Assembly (NCBI RefSeq): GCF_035083965.1
Contig: NC_089731.1
Coordinates: 3,883,001 to 3,947,000, forward strand
Direction of reading: 5' to 3'
Source of the DNA: Branchiostoma lanceolatum
Taxonomy: Eukaryota; Chordata; Leptocardii; Amphioxiformes; Branchiostomatidae
Length of the DNA: 64,000 bases
The position numbers were made by a program, and so were the translations under genes. The notes below the pieces were generated by a model that worked only from the letters and a program-made list of their open reading frames with translations, made no database searches and was not told where the DNA came from. Of the stretch, positions 46,494 through 57,357 are shown in pieces. Position 1 is the stretch's first letter; each line of letters begins with the position of its first letter.

Positions 46494-47116
46494 CGTATAC
46501 AAAAGGCAGGTCGCGTGTTCGTGTTTATGCTGGACTTTGAACTCTGACATTGAGGTGTGAGTTGGAATTATCAAGCACTACACCATTTCATGATCTTTTT
46601 ACAGGTATTTCTAAAACCTACCAGTTATAATGAACCATTGTGTAGTAATCGTGTCTGTATATACAGATAAATAAAGAGTTTTTAATCAACCGACCTGCAT
46701 CGATAAGTCACGGACAAGTCCTCTATGTGTCAACATATGTTCGGCTTGCGTCCCACGTGTTAGCAGCACTAGAAGTACTTGTAATTATATCTTCATATAA
46801 ATCAGAGGATGGTCAACGATGCATCTAAAGCTGTCGGATTATGAACTAAAATAGTGGATGATATCTGAAAACGTCTAACTCTTAACTTAATTAAGAGAAT
46901 TTATCCACTTGTTTGGTTTATTTTGTATAGAACAATTATAGTGCTAACTGGCATAAATGCCCTGCCGGGCTCAGTTGTAACAGCCCCACAGTTGGGTTGT
47001 CCAGAGCCAGACTAGAGGCCTGCCCGCCCTAGCCTGCTCCCAACTTTGCCACTGATGGGGTCATCTGGGGGTATCTAAGAAGTAGAAAAGAAGAAATTCA
47101 TGATATAAATTCTTAC

Positions 47117-47337
47117 CCGTCGACCAGAGGGACCTCCGACATGAGCCGACGCGCCCTGTCCTTCTCCCCTCCCGGCTTGTGCCTCAGGGCGAGCGGCACG
47201 ACAATGGCGACCACCACCAGGGCAAGGACCACCACGCCGAGACCCAGGTAGAACATGCACCTGTTTCCCGACTTCAGAAACCGCCCGTCCTCTGGGGGGG
47301 ATCCCGGGGTAGAATACTTCACTTCCGGGGCAGACAT
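47117..47337 (-). CDS. Alternative first exon of the dipeptidase gene (or orphan exon of a lost paralogue)
   Basis: ATG at 47337-47335, ending GACGG at 47117 with a strong donor GTAAGAA. It encodes 73 residues plus two bases: a Pro-rich cytoplasmic start, a hydrophobic anchor at about 31-53 (FYLGLGVVVLALVVVAIVVP), then RARRLMSEVPLVDG. The first exon at 38838-38648 ends [14 protein letters not shown] in the same phase, so both splice correctly to exon 2 (HNDWPW). No other dipeptidase exon lies between the two. This gives either alternative promoters with different cytoplasmic tails or a leftover of a deleted tandem paralogue. The first ATG was chosen; an upstream in-frame TTG was ignored. Confidence 0.8.
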
Positions 47338-48603
47338 TTTGAGCGTAGTCAAGAAGGGTTTGTCCTGACAACTACGTATGCCTCAAGGAAAATTATTCAC
47401 AGCGTGCAGGTAAATAACCTAAGACAACTACATGTAAGACAACAAAGGCGTGGAACAGTCCACTAAATTAGGGGGTCACACACTTTAATAAGCTGTCATT
47501 ATACTCTTAATGATCTTGTGACGTAACAATTATTAGGCAGTCCTCACATAACTGTAAGATATGTGAACGTAACATGTACGTTTTGCGTTAGGTTGGATGT
47601 TAGCTTCTGTCTGTGTTACCGCAATGGTATTGACGAAACCCTCTCCCCACCCCCTTAATGAGTTAGACTCTTTCCTCGCGCAGCACTTGGTTAAGACCCT
47701 GTAAGTCCAGTGTCAGATATCAGTCATCCCTTTGTGTCTGAATGACTGAAGCAAACACGATAAGTGAATTCTTAAAGAGAAAGTTATCGCATTACGCCTA
47801 AAAGCTACAAAACTGTTTGTTTTAGAGATTTGTTTTTCCACCTGCCAAGACGATTTAGCAGAGGCTTATCAGCGAGAGGGTTTATTTCAAAGGATTTAAA
47901 TAGCAAACTTAAGTACATATTGACATGTGACCCCTGAATTGTATACATAGGAAAATATATTAAAGAATGTCTAGACTATACTCCAATGTTTGTAAGAACC
48001 CTCTCTAAACCGATATATACGTGTACCAGGTAGTTTAGCCCTTAGATATAAATAGAACTGTAGTAATGTGCCAGCCATACTTTGTACTTTTTTACTTTGT
48101 ACAATTATTGCGCAATAAAGTTATCTTTGTAAAGTTATCTGTCTATCTATTATCTACTATTTGTTGGCTTGTTACTTAGAAATCATTTCTCTGATTATTT
48201 TGGCTTTGTGTAGACTGTAGATAATTGATGCAGAACTATAGCACCTCCTACCAGCTTGCTTTCAAACTGCAGATGAAGACACTTTAGTCGACTGCGTCCT
48301 GACAAATAAAAGACAAGTACTCTTCATGATCTTGGGACGTAAACGGATTGTTAAACGAATCAGACATCACAAAAAGAAATGTAATTTATGAAGCTGTCGT
48401 GGTTAGGCCTGAGCTCTCAATTGAACTCACAACTATACCCGGGAAATCGGCGATATTGCAAGCCCATTGGCACGCTGGGGAAAGTACTCCCCGAGCATAG
48501 TGATGGGTCCGGCTGTTTTTCGTGTCTTTGACGTTTTCGACGGGCTTTCTATTTTGTCCCGTTTACTTATAGGGAGTTTTTTTTATTAGATAGTGGGCAA
48601 AAT
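47338..48603. other. Intergenic region
   Basis: No coding signal. Near 48050-48140 a TTGTACAATTATTGCGCAATAA word with a TATC-rich tail resembles the 3' end of a retroelement, but no coding part remains. Confidence 0.45.
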
Positions 48604-49108
48604 TCAAGCATGGTTCACTGCAACTCACGCTTTCATGGCCAAGCACATCGGTTCACTCCTACTCTTCTCGATAAGTGTGTTGGGTTCTTTTCTCTGCAGA
48701 GGTTCGAAGCTCGCTCCGCCGGCTTTACGTCACCATCCGTAATAAGGAATGACGAAAGCAATCCTGACAACGTCATGAGCCGAATGTGGAAATAATCTAA
48801 GCACATTGTAGTTTGTTGGTTCATTTCTTGTGCAATGACTCAGCCAATGAGTCAGTGGTACAATACCGTTGAAGGATCAGATCTCCGCGGGGGGTCCTTT
48901 ACACACCGCACATGGTTGTGTCCATATTTGGAACCAGGAAGCCTTCGCCATACCGATATCGGGACCTGAAGGATAGGAAACCCAGTCAAAGATAGTCTTA
49001 TGACTCGTTTGTAAAGTAAAGAAAGTGACTAATACAAAGTGGGATACCGATGACTTCACTGTCCTCAAGAATATATGAAAAAGCAGAACTCTAAGATTTG
49101 ATATTTCC
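48604..49108 (+). repeat. Cofilin promoter-region duplicate P1 (decayed core)
   Basis: Matches the functional upstream region at 49855-50092 and the copy at 55484-55995: AAGTGTGTTGGGTTCTTTTC, GACTCAGCCAATGAGTCAGT, a CArG box CCATATTTGG (48922-48931), AGAAAGTGACTAATACAAAG, CTTCACTGTCCTCAAGAA and a core ATATATGAAAAAG in place of ATATATAAAAAG. The initiator TCAGT is missing, so it is probably inactive as a start site. Confidence 0.75.
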
Positions 49109-49235
49109 GTGATTCGGAATAAGGACTGTCGGAACGACTCTCTTCCCGGACATTGTACGCGCAGAAAGGCAATAACACTGACTTGATCTTATTCATGACA
49201 ATAGGAAGGGGGGTTGATAGTGGTGAAAATTAAGC

Positions 49236-49615
49236 ATAGTTCGTGGCTCGCGCTTTCATGGCAAAGCACAACGGGTACGTCACCCCTACTCTTCTCGATA
49301 AGTGCGCTGGGTTTTTGCAGAGCTTTGAAGCTCCCTCCGACGGCCTTACGTCACCATTCGTAATAAGGAATGACGAAAGCAATATCTTACAACGTCCTGT
49401 GCCGAATGGGGAAACTTATCTAAGAACATTAAGGTTTGTTTGCTCATTTCTTGTACTATGACTCAGAGGTACAATACAAGTACATAGATCAGATAACCGC
49501 GAAGGGTCCCTCACACATGGCTGTGCCCATATATGGAACCAGGAAGCCTGGCCATGCCCATATCGGGACCCAAAGAAGAAGAAACCGTTATTGTATCTGC
49601 ATGTATGCTTTCCAT
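49236..49615 (+). repeat. Cofilin promoter-region duplicate P2 (lacks core)
   Basis: Shares the GATAAGTGCGCTGGGT element, AATAAGGAATGACGAAAGCA, TTCTTGTACTATGACTC and the CArG box CCATATATGG (49527-49536), but stops before the TATA region. Confidence 0.7.
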
Positions 49616-49684
49616 TAGCTTTCGGCTTTAGCTTTTAGTTATTATCTTGAGCTCTAGCTTTTGCTTTAGCCATTAGCCTCCTGA

Positions 49685-49803
49685 CAATTCCATATATGGT
49701 GAACGTTTCCTTCCGCGCTGCGCGATGGGCCTGCGCAGTGGCCTTGTTTATTTAGGGCGGAGTCCAAAGTGCACTGTACCGTCCCCCATCCATATATGGT
49801 CAG
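49685..49803. promoter_or_regulatory. Conserved module with two CArG boxes, upstream of cofilin gene 1
   Basis: CCATATATGG at 49690-49699 and 49790-49799 bracket TGAACGTTTCCTTCCGCGCT, a GC-rich part with GCCTGCGCAGTG (NRF1-like) and GGGCGGAGTCCAAAGTGCAC. A near-identical module lies at 58021-58139 in intron 1 of gene 2 with the same 100-bp CArG spacing. CArG boxes bind SRF; the regulatory role is inferred. Confidence 0.6.
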
Positions 49804-49819
49804 CAGCAGGCCCTCCTAC

Positions 49820-49858
49820 GCTGTTTGTTTGTTTGTTTGTTTGTTTGTTTGTTTGTTT
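49820..49858 (+). repeat. (GTTT)n microsatellite
   Basis: About nine GTTT units directly upstream of the P3 promoter copy. Confidence 0.95.
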
Positions 49859-49910
49859 AGAGGTACAATACATAGATCCGAAGCGAGGGGTCCCTTACAG
49901 ATGGCTGTGC

Positions 49911-50092
49911 CCATATATGGAACCAGGAAGCCTGACAATACCCATATTAGGACCTGAAGAATCAGACACCGAAAAGATAGTCTTATGACTCGGTTGTATA
50001 GTAAAGAAAGTGACTAATACAAAATGGAATACCGATGACTTCACTGTCCTCAAGAATATATAAAAAGGCAGAACTCTAAGATTTGATCAGTC
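49911..50092 (+). promoter_or_regulatory. Promoter of cofilin gene 1 (CArG, TATA, initiator)
   Basis: CArG box CCATATATGG at 49911-49920, TATA box TATATAAAAAG from 50057, and an initiator-like TCAGT with its A at 50089, 32 nt from the TATA start. The same 32-nt spacing occurs at gene 2 (57246 and 57278), supporting the call. Confidence 0.75.
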
Positions 50093-50150
50093 GTTCGAAG
50101 TCGTCAGTTCCATTATAGCAGCACCTGCCAGTGAAGTATCGTCTAACAAG
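50089..50150 (+). other. Non-coding first exon of cofilin gene 1
   Basis: From the predicted start to the donor AACAAG/GTAAGT at 50150/50151. It is paralogous to 57278-57357 of gene 2 (shared TCGTTCGAA, GTCGTCAGTTCCATT-like and GCCAGTGAAG words). It would splice to 51379. Confidence 0.65.
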
Positions 50151-50987
50151 GTAAGTTATCGTACTGTATATAGCGTATCTGTATACATGACGTTCCTGTC
50201 TGCAACTCGAAGTATATAAACTAGTCTTAATTTGTTCGTGTTACATAGTATCTGTTATAAGTCTGTTTAACAATTGCCTTATATATGTCATTGATTTAAG
50301 AGCTGCGCATGAACAAGAACAATGGATCTTCTGATCGAATATTCTGCTGTAATTATCGTTAAAGAACATTTGTGCAGAAACTGGGTTGATGTACGGTAAA
50401 GATTAGAGAAGGTATTTATCATACCAAATTCCATGTCACAATATCACATCACTAGCACGGGAGGCCAAATCAGAATTGAACCTCGAGCTCTCTGTTCTCC
50501 TAATTTTCTTTATTTGTGTCTGGGGGTACTGATTGTTCAGAAACTCACAAGCTAAAAAGCCCCTCTCCACGAAATGCCATTCCTATCCTTCACACGCTCC
50601 TTATTACGTCATTTGAACAAAAAACGTGAAAGAATTGGGAAGTATTTATTTGTATTTGTATTTGTATTTATTCTTTGTTCTTGTGCAGCTTATAAAGCAG
50701 CAATATCTTACAAACATAACTCCACCAGGGTACATAAATCCCCCACCCTGAAAAGATACGTCCAAACAGATATCCCAACGTCCCCGCCCCCAGTAAAATG
50801 CACTCCTGTAAATCTAATGTGTGTGCATACCTGGGGGTGCAGAACTAGAGATCTCTCAAACCCACTGTTTTTCAAAGTAGCGGATTTATGTAACCTGGGG
50901 GATTAATGTTGATGGAGGTTAATCACAATATCCACATATCATTATGAAATATGAGACTATTCATTGGGCCCTCAGGCCCTCCTACGG

Positions 50988-51262
50988 TCACCCCGACCAA
51001 TCAAACCACGTGAATCGCATTGAAACTCAGATTCGTGTCAGCCATGACCCGACAAATCGCTTTCTAACTTGCGTTAACGACTACATCTGACCAAACAAAC
51101 TCGCCAGTGAGATAGTGGAAGGTGACAGCTTCCAAAAGACGTTTTCAAATTGACAATTGTGGCACTTTGGTAGTTTGGAAGTAATTGAATCCGCCCGCGA
51201 TTTAACGTTTAGAAAAAAATAGTTTCTACTACTTTTCTCTTAACGTTAAATCGCGGGCGAAA
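50988..51262. mobile_element. Foldback MITE (TCACCCCGACCAATC family), one full arm
   Basis: Starts TCACCCCGACCAATC, then GAATCGCATTGAAACTCAGA, CATGACCCGACAAATCGC, TTGCGTTAACGACTAC, ACTCGCCAGTGAGAT, and ends in a palindrome around CCGCGATTTAACGTT/AACGTTAAATCGCGG. Same family as 27726-28086. Located in intron 1 of cofilin gene 1. Confidence 0.75.
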
Positions 51263-51431
51263 AAAAAATGAAATCCAGAAATGCAGACAGTTTAACAGTG
51301 CACAAATGCGAATTTTGTTTTTTGTATGTAGCCTCGTATAACAAGTTTACAAACAGTTTTTCCATGTTTTTTCTATAGGTCCATATCGCTGATACAAGTC
51401 GCTACTCTGAACTACCAAAAATTGGAGAATC

Positions 51432-53858
51432 ATGGTAAGTTTCCCTTTCTTTCAGTTTTAAGTACTGTAGTTTAATTTAAAGAGTTTTAATTTGTACACG
51501 TGTGCTTAACTGCGGCTGGAAGCTGATAGTAGTGATACAGTTTTTGTCTCCTGACTGAATTTTACACCTCTTGTCTTGTATATGCTGGGCCCCCTTTGGA
51601 AATCAACTGTTACAGTTTGAAGGGGCAACCCGGCTGTCTTACGATGAAATAAATATGCAAACAAACAAACAAACAAACAAACAGACAGACATATTGCAAT
51701 CTTTCCCCAGGCATCTGGGATCAAAGTTTCAAGTGATGTGGTGACGGCCTTCGAGGATTTGAAAACAAATCACAAGTACAAGTGCGTGACCTTCAGGGTG
51801 TCAGATGACGAGACTGAGATCATCGTTGAGACCAAGGTCCAGGTAGGTGTACTACTAGTATGTCACAGTTACGTCATTCGTTATCGTAGTTCTTGGGAAC
51901 ATGACAGCGAAGAGACCGGTCGCTTTATTCATCTTTTTCAAGACGGTCACAGTTACTTGTTACAGAGCTGACACCAAAGTTAGGGCCGCCCATAGAAAAG
52001 CATGTTAAAATACACTGAAACAAGGCTTCATAAAAGTACTAACCCAAGTTTTAATCTTAAAGATTATTCTCCACCAGATAGTCACAAGTCAAGGGTCAAG
52101 TTTATAAAGATGGAAAGAAAACAGAGAGTTATTCGGCTCAAACTCCGAGAAACGCCGACAGTAGTAGAGAGGCCCTGTCTTTGACCCCAGATTCCTGATG
52201 TATCCACACGCATGACCTTACAACTGTCCATACGCTAGAATGGTGAACTGAACAAATTTTAGCCAAAACTGGAAAGCTTAGACCCTACCTGTTCCTTCTA
52301 ACCCCAAATGTCCCCAGATTGGGCCAGATTTTCTAGGAAGAGAAGGGTTTTTAAGGATTTTAGGTGGTGCTATAATGGTATTCCCATTTTGAGCCCTCTC
52401 CTGTGCAACGCAAACTTGGGTGTCAGCGCTACAGCTTCCAAGCCCCAGTGAAAGGGTAGGAGAACAACTTCTTAAGGAGTCCAGGGGGTTATCTAAACAA
52501 GGAAACAGGGGCACAGCATGCCCTGAGATCCTCTGACAAGCATGAAATTTTGATTGACCAGGGATGCTACTGAATCACATGTGGCCACAGTCTTCAACAG
52601 AGACCTGTCTAACAGTAATTTTGCCCCTGGGAAAGTTTTTAGAGTTAGAACGCTCTATTTTAAACCTCAGCGATGATTTCCAGTGAGTCACAACAACGTC
52701 TTATTTTTCCATCATGGACGTTGCCATTCATTGTGATATTGTTGTTTGAACTAATCATGTATAGAAATGACTTTCAGAATCCTAGGCCTTTTTTCAGGCC
52801 CTTATTATGCTTTGGGCCCCTTTATCTTAAATTTCTCTAACACTCCCCACCATCCCGCCATATGTAACTTTGGCTGATAAACTGTTGTCTGTTCTTTATC
52901 ACAGGATATAACCTGGGATGTGTTCCAAGGCAGTCTTCCCGGTGACGCTCCATGCTGGGCTGTTTACGACTTTGACTACAAGAACAAGGAGGGTCATGAT
53001 CGCAGCAAGGTCATCATGGTCAAGTGGTCAGTACTTTTTACCCCTCGTCAAGAAGGTTATATTATTTAAAATGCTAAACTTTCTCCCAACACTAAGGTAT
53101 TCACGGATCAAATCTTCAACGACCACTGTCGCCTTCTTCAGGATCAATAATGACCAATTCACTTCCGACCATAAACTCGCGTGAGTAACAGACCTTTTTT
53201 GACACGTGCCTTTGTGCATACATGACGTCAGGAATTGGTCACATATTTCCGGCGAGTTGACGTTTGAAAGTGATTGGTTATTATTGACCTGAAGAAGGCC
53301 ACAGTGGCCGTTGAAGATTTGATCAGTGAATAACTTAGTGTTGGAAGAAAGTTTATCAGTGTACTATGATTACTACCAACATAGATGAACGTCCATATGA
53401 TAAGGTTATGTTTTCATGTGTGTATGTGTGGTTGTGAACAGCATAACTGGAGATGTCGTGGATGGATCTTCATGATTTTTGGTGTATTGTTACTAATAGG
53501 TTCTTGGCCCCCTATCAGCTTTCCATGCTACTGCAGTGGAACTTTTGGTAAAAGCTTTTGCTTTGTTTTACAAAATTTGGCCCTCAAGAGGCAGAAAATT
53601 GTGTTTCTAAATATTCAGGGTAGGTGCGCCACTTTAAACTTGTTTTAAGACATATCAGACAATAGAATTTATTTTTCATTCTTTTTTTCCAGGTGTCCTG
53701 ACGGTGGCGTGAAAGTCAAGGCAAAGATGGTACATTCCTCCAGCAGCGACGCCCTCATTAAGAAGTGCAAGGGCATCACCAAACCAATTCAAGCCAGCGA
53801 CCGCGGCGACCTCAACTTCGAGGAAGTGAGGGAGCACATCCTACAGACAAGCCAGTAG
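51432..53858 (+). CDS. CFL: ADF/cofilin, gene 1 (complete, 140 codons)
   Basis: Coding exons 51432-51434 (ATG only, in exon 51379-51434), 51711-51842, 52905-53026 and 53693-53858 (TAG): 423 nt. The intron directly after the ATG is a known feature of metazoan ADF/cofilin genes. The protein starts MASGIKVSSD, keeping the Ser3 that LIM kinase phosphorylates in vertebrates, has the core WAVYDFDYKNKEG followed by DRSKVIMVKWCPDG, and in the long actin-binding helix region KVKAKMVHSSSSDALIKKCK. It binds G- and F-actin and severs filaments. A probable poly(A) signal AATAAA lies at 54377-54382. Gene 2 downstream is a recent duplicate (few replacements in the shared exons). Confidence 0.96.
51655..51690 (+). 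repeat. (AAAC)n microsatellite in cofilin intron 2
   Basis: About seven to eight CAAA units just upstream of the exon-2 acceptor; the paralogous intron in gene 2 has only ACATACAAACAG here. Confidence 0.9.
53096..53339. repeat. Inverted repeat (about 70-bp arms) in cofilin gene 1, last intron
   Basis: Left arm ATTCACGGATCAAATCTTCA, then CACTGTCGCCTTCTTCAGG; right arm CCTGAAGAAGGCCACAGTGG then TGAAGATTTGATCAGTGAAT. A single arm-like copy with its downstream tail TGTTGGAAGAAAGTTTATCA occurs at 35945-36068. It looks like two head-to-head retroelement 3' ends or a MITE. Confidence 0.7.
53393..53640 (+). repeat. Dispersed repeat, GGTTATG/GGATGGATTGT family, copy 4
   Basis: TGATAAGGTTATGTTTTCAT, CAGCATAACTGGAGATGTCG, TGGATGGATCTTCATG and GCAGTGGAACTTTTGG appear in family order. 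Lies between cofilin exons 3 and 4. Confidence 0.55.
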
Positions 53859-53921
53859 TGCCCGGATACCCATAATGCTTTGCCACAGGTGACCCGTTGG
53901 TTAACAGTACTGTAGTATCGG

Positions 53922-54008
53922 TTTAGATCAACAGATTTGGGTAAATTCTTCAAATCTTATTCTACAGAACTAGGTTTGAAGGATTTTACCCAAGTCTGTC
54001 GATTTAAA
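53922..54008 (+). promoter_or_regulatory. Stem-loop in the cofilin gene 1 3' UTR
   Basis: Arms of about 33 nt (53922-53953 and 53975-54008) pair with few mismatches: ACAGATTTGGGTAAATTC against the complement of GGATTTTACCCAAGTCTGT. The loop is about 21 nt. It lies 64 nt after the stop codon, so it would be transcribed. Function unknown. Confidence 0.7.
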
Positions 54009-54382
54009 CGCAGTGGTTTTATGGCACTGTCGCAAAGGATTGTGGGAAGTGCAAAAAGGAGAATACATGCCTAGAAACGTTCAATTTACTTATGTCATGT
54101 CCTGACGCAATATCCTTGTACATAGGCTAATACGTATCTACCTCTTTTCTAAAAAGAAATCGATTGATCTCTGATGCAAACAATTGATGTTTCCTGTGTA
54201 TCATGTAACATACTTCCACATTATGTATGCTGTATTACTCTTATTGTATACCGTAGTGTTTAGACTTAAGTTTTGTAAAATTCAATAACATTGTTAATAA
54301 GCAAAGACATATATGTCTTGATATTTTGTACTACCTGCGAACTTGCCATACATTGTACCTTTTACACTTGTTGAGCAATAAA

Positions 54383-55483
54383 CTTTACTTACTTACTTAC
54401 ATTCCTCTTCTGGGCATAATTGCGTATCTCTTGTTATACTAAAACCAAGCACTACATTATATTTTCTTTATTACAAATGAAATAGTTTTAATTGTATATC
54501 GTGGAATGACGAAATCTTTATATGCAATTTTCGTTGAAACACGTAGCTATCATTCATACAACAGTGTTTGTACCCTCTGATAATGTAATGTCAAGTTTTA
54601 GAGGGTATTTTTCCATTGTAATAGTCACAGTACAAATCCCATGTTATCTATAGTAGTTGTGAGATGAAGGTGTGTTTTCTTCTATTCAAAGATAATAATG
54701 TTACAGTGGTTAGCGAGATTATGACTCTTGGACAATATGATTGGTAGATTTTTTTGTATTCAAGTGTTCGCTGTAGTAACAGGGCAATTCCGTGCACACG
54801 ATATGCGCCTAGTGAAGCTGTACAACTTGGAAGAGGAAATAAACCTATCTGCTAGTAGTGCTAACACATCTCGTTGGTCAATTTTGTCATGTTATGAAAT
54901 TATATACATGTACACTGTAATTCTTGATTTATCAAAGGCACCCAGAGCATTTTATGAGGCTTGAAACTCGAATTTAAAAAAATCCTATTTCTAGTCATTC
55001 CTACGCATAGCAGGTTTGACCACTATACCATTACATATCGACATTCAAGGAGCAAAGATGCAATGTCGTCGTTTGGTGAGAACTGATAGAAAATCCAAAT
55101 GCTAATAGACTGATCCTGACTGTCCATCACAATTAATGGTTCGACCAATGAGAGAGTGACTGCATGTCCGTCAAATATTTGCATTTATACGTTTTCACAG
55201 AGTAATACATGTAGGTGGGGCTATGGGATCGGTCTATTACACTATTCGCGTGAAACTAGAGTGATCACCGTATAACTTTTTTTGGTGCCACTTTTGAGTA
55301 CTTTAATGCGAAAATGTCACGCAAATGTGGTAAACAGTGGTACTTAATGTCAATTTCATTAAGACTACAGCAGCTAGAATATTTCCAGTTTTCAAGCCTC
55401 AAAAATGCTCTGGGTGCCTTTAACACTTAATGTACAGTAACTTAGTTTCAGCTACGTTAACAGTCACAGTCAACAGTGGGGAA
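54383..55483. other. Region between cofilin genes 1 and 2
   Basis: No coding signal. An imperfect inverted relation is visible between CATTTTATGAGGCTTGAAAC (54949) and TTTCAAGCCTCAAAAATGCT (55391), about 450 bp apart, suggesting a decayed inverted-repeat element that fills much of this interval. Confidence 0.5.
54890..55425. repeat. Decayed inverted-repeat element
   Basis: AAAGGCACCCAGAGCATTTTATGAGGCTTGAAAC (54936-54969) is the near-perfect reverse complement of the stretch at 55391-55424 (GTTTTCAAGCCTCAAAAATG, then CTCTGGGTGCCTTT). The interior is non-coding. Confidence 0.7.
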
Positions 55484-55995
55484 AATTCAAGCATGGTTCA
55501 CTACAACTCGCGCTTTCAAGCACATCGGTTCACTCCTACTCTTCTCGATAAGTGTGTTGGGTTCTTTTCTCTGCAGAGGTTCGAAGCTCGCTCCGCCGGC
55601 TTTACGTCACCATCCGTAATAAGGAATGACGAAAGCAATCCTGACAATGCAACGACATGCGCCGAATGGAGAAATAATCTAAGCACATGGTAGTTTGTTG
55701 GTTAATTTCTTGTGCTATGACTCAGCCAATGAGTCAGTGGTACAATACCGTTGAAGGATCAGATCTCCGCGGGGGGTCCCTTACGCACTGCACATGGTTG
55801 TGTCCATATTTGGAATCAGGAAGCCTTCACCATACCGATATCGGGGCCTGAAGAATCAGAAACCCCAAAGATAATCTTAAGACTCGGTTGTATAGTAAAG
55901 AAAGTGACTAATACAAAGTGGGATACCGATGACTTCACTGTCCTCAAGAATATATGAAAAAGCAGAACTCTAAGATTTTATAAGTCGTTCGACGT
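55484..55995 (+). repeat. Cofilin promoter-region duplicate P4 (decayed core)
   Basis: Closest to P1: GATAAGTGTGTTGGGTTC, GACTCAGCCAATGAGTCAGT, the CArG box CCATATTTGG (55804-55813), AAAGTGACTAATACAAAGTG and the mutated core ATATATGAAAAAG at 55950. The initiator reads TATAAGTCG instead of GATCAGTCG. Confidence 0.75.
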
Positions 55996-56821
55996 GAAAT
56001 CGAGCTCATTCGCAGTCTAGGGAAAAAGATGGAGAACTCTGGATAGCGTTTGGGGCAAGAGAGGCATTGTCATGACAACAGAGACCGGACACAGTACGCA
56101 TGCGCTCCATATGCGTGCGTTGTCATGACAATATGTCGCATTGTCCCTGCGTTAGGCCTAAGTAAAAAAAAAATGATGTTCTGTTTCCGGTTACGGTCCT
56201 TAATAAATTAGGGTCGGTAGGTTGGAATGTTCTTCTTCAAAGAAGTACAATGTTTCCTACCCATTCCTACATCAATTGTAATCTGATCAGAGAGTACTAG
56301 TGAAGAATAGAATGTCTGTAAGAAAATTTGCATTACTAATTGTATTCTATTGTGAAATTTCATCACTCAGATGTCAGATCGAAAACGAAATTATATCCCT
56401 TCTTCGACAGAGGTCGACCCAAAGGACGAGAAGACTAGAGTCTGAAGGTTTTTGCAAGGGTCGGTCGGCTAACAGGAAACATAACATTTTCCCTAGGCCT
56501 CACCCGCATATTTCCGTGATCCGGAAGGACTGTCCTGACGAAAGTTTCTTCCCGGAGATAGTACACGTAGTGAGGCAACGCTGACTTGATCTTATGGATG
56601 GCATCCACGCGGCTAGCAATTTCGTTCATGCTTGTGTAAATAACTGGCGAAAGATTTTCGACGAGAAGGCAGAAATGGGGAGGTGGAGTTTAATAGTGGG
56701 AAAATTAAACATGGTTCGCTATAGTCTGTATAACGCAAACTCCCACTGTCCGGGGGTTTTATATATGGGGCTGACCGGTTACGGGCGGCCACTATAAGAT
56801 CGATTGGATCAGGCCAGCTAG

Positions 56822-57357
56822 GTTCGCTACGGCTCACTTTCTAGCCGAGTACACCGGGTCACCCCTACCCTTCTCGAGAAGTGTGTTGGGTCTTTTTCTC
56901 TGCAGAGGTTCGAAGCTCGCTCAACCGGCTTTACGTCACCATCCGTAATAAGGAATGACGAAAGCGATTTCTAACGTCATGTGCCGAATGGGGAAACATT
57001 CTAAGAATATCAAGGTTTGTTTGTTTATTTCTTGTACTATGACCAAGAGGTACAATACATAGATCAGAAGCGAGGGGTCCCTTTCAGATGGCTGTGCCCA
57101 TATATAGAACGGGAAGACTGACCATGCCCATATTGGGACCCAAGGAAAAAGAAACCCCAACAGACCATGTCTTATGACTAGGGTGTATAGCAAAGAAAGT
57201 GACTAATACAAAGTTTGATATCGATGACTTCACTGTCCTCAAGGATATATAAAAAAGCAGAACTCTACGTTTTGATCAGTCGTTCGAAATCGTCAGTTCC
57301 ATTTGCTGGTGTTTTTTATAGAAGCACTCTGCCAGTGAAGCATCGTCTTAATACAAA
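56822..57357 (+). promoter_or_regulatory. Promoter copy P5 and non-coding first exon of cofilin gene 2
   Basis: The same layout as gene 1: a dispersed-element part (GAGAAGTGTGTTGGGT), a one-mismatch CArG (CCATATATAG, 57098-57107), TATA box TATATAAAAAAG from 57246, and initiator TCAGT with its A at 57278. The first exon runs to donor ACAAA/GTAAGT at 57357/57358 and would splice to 60052. Confidence 0.75.

Noticed and set aside
48610..49618. Repeated 60-87 codon frames (also at 55430-55957)
   Set aside because: They are translations of the duplicated promoter and dispersed-element segments, without conserved frames between copies.
52278..52514. Minus-strand 78-codon frame inside cofilin intron 2-3 (also partly present in gene 2)
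   Set aside because: Similarity between the two genes reflects intron duplication; the frame is not kept in gene 2.
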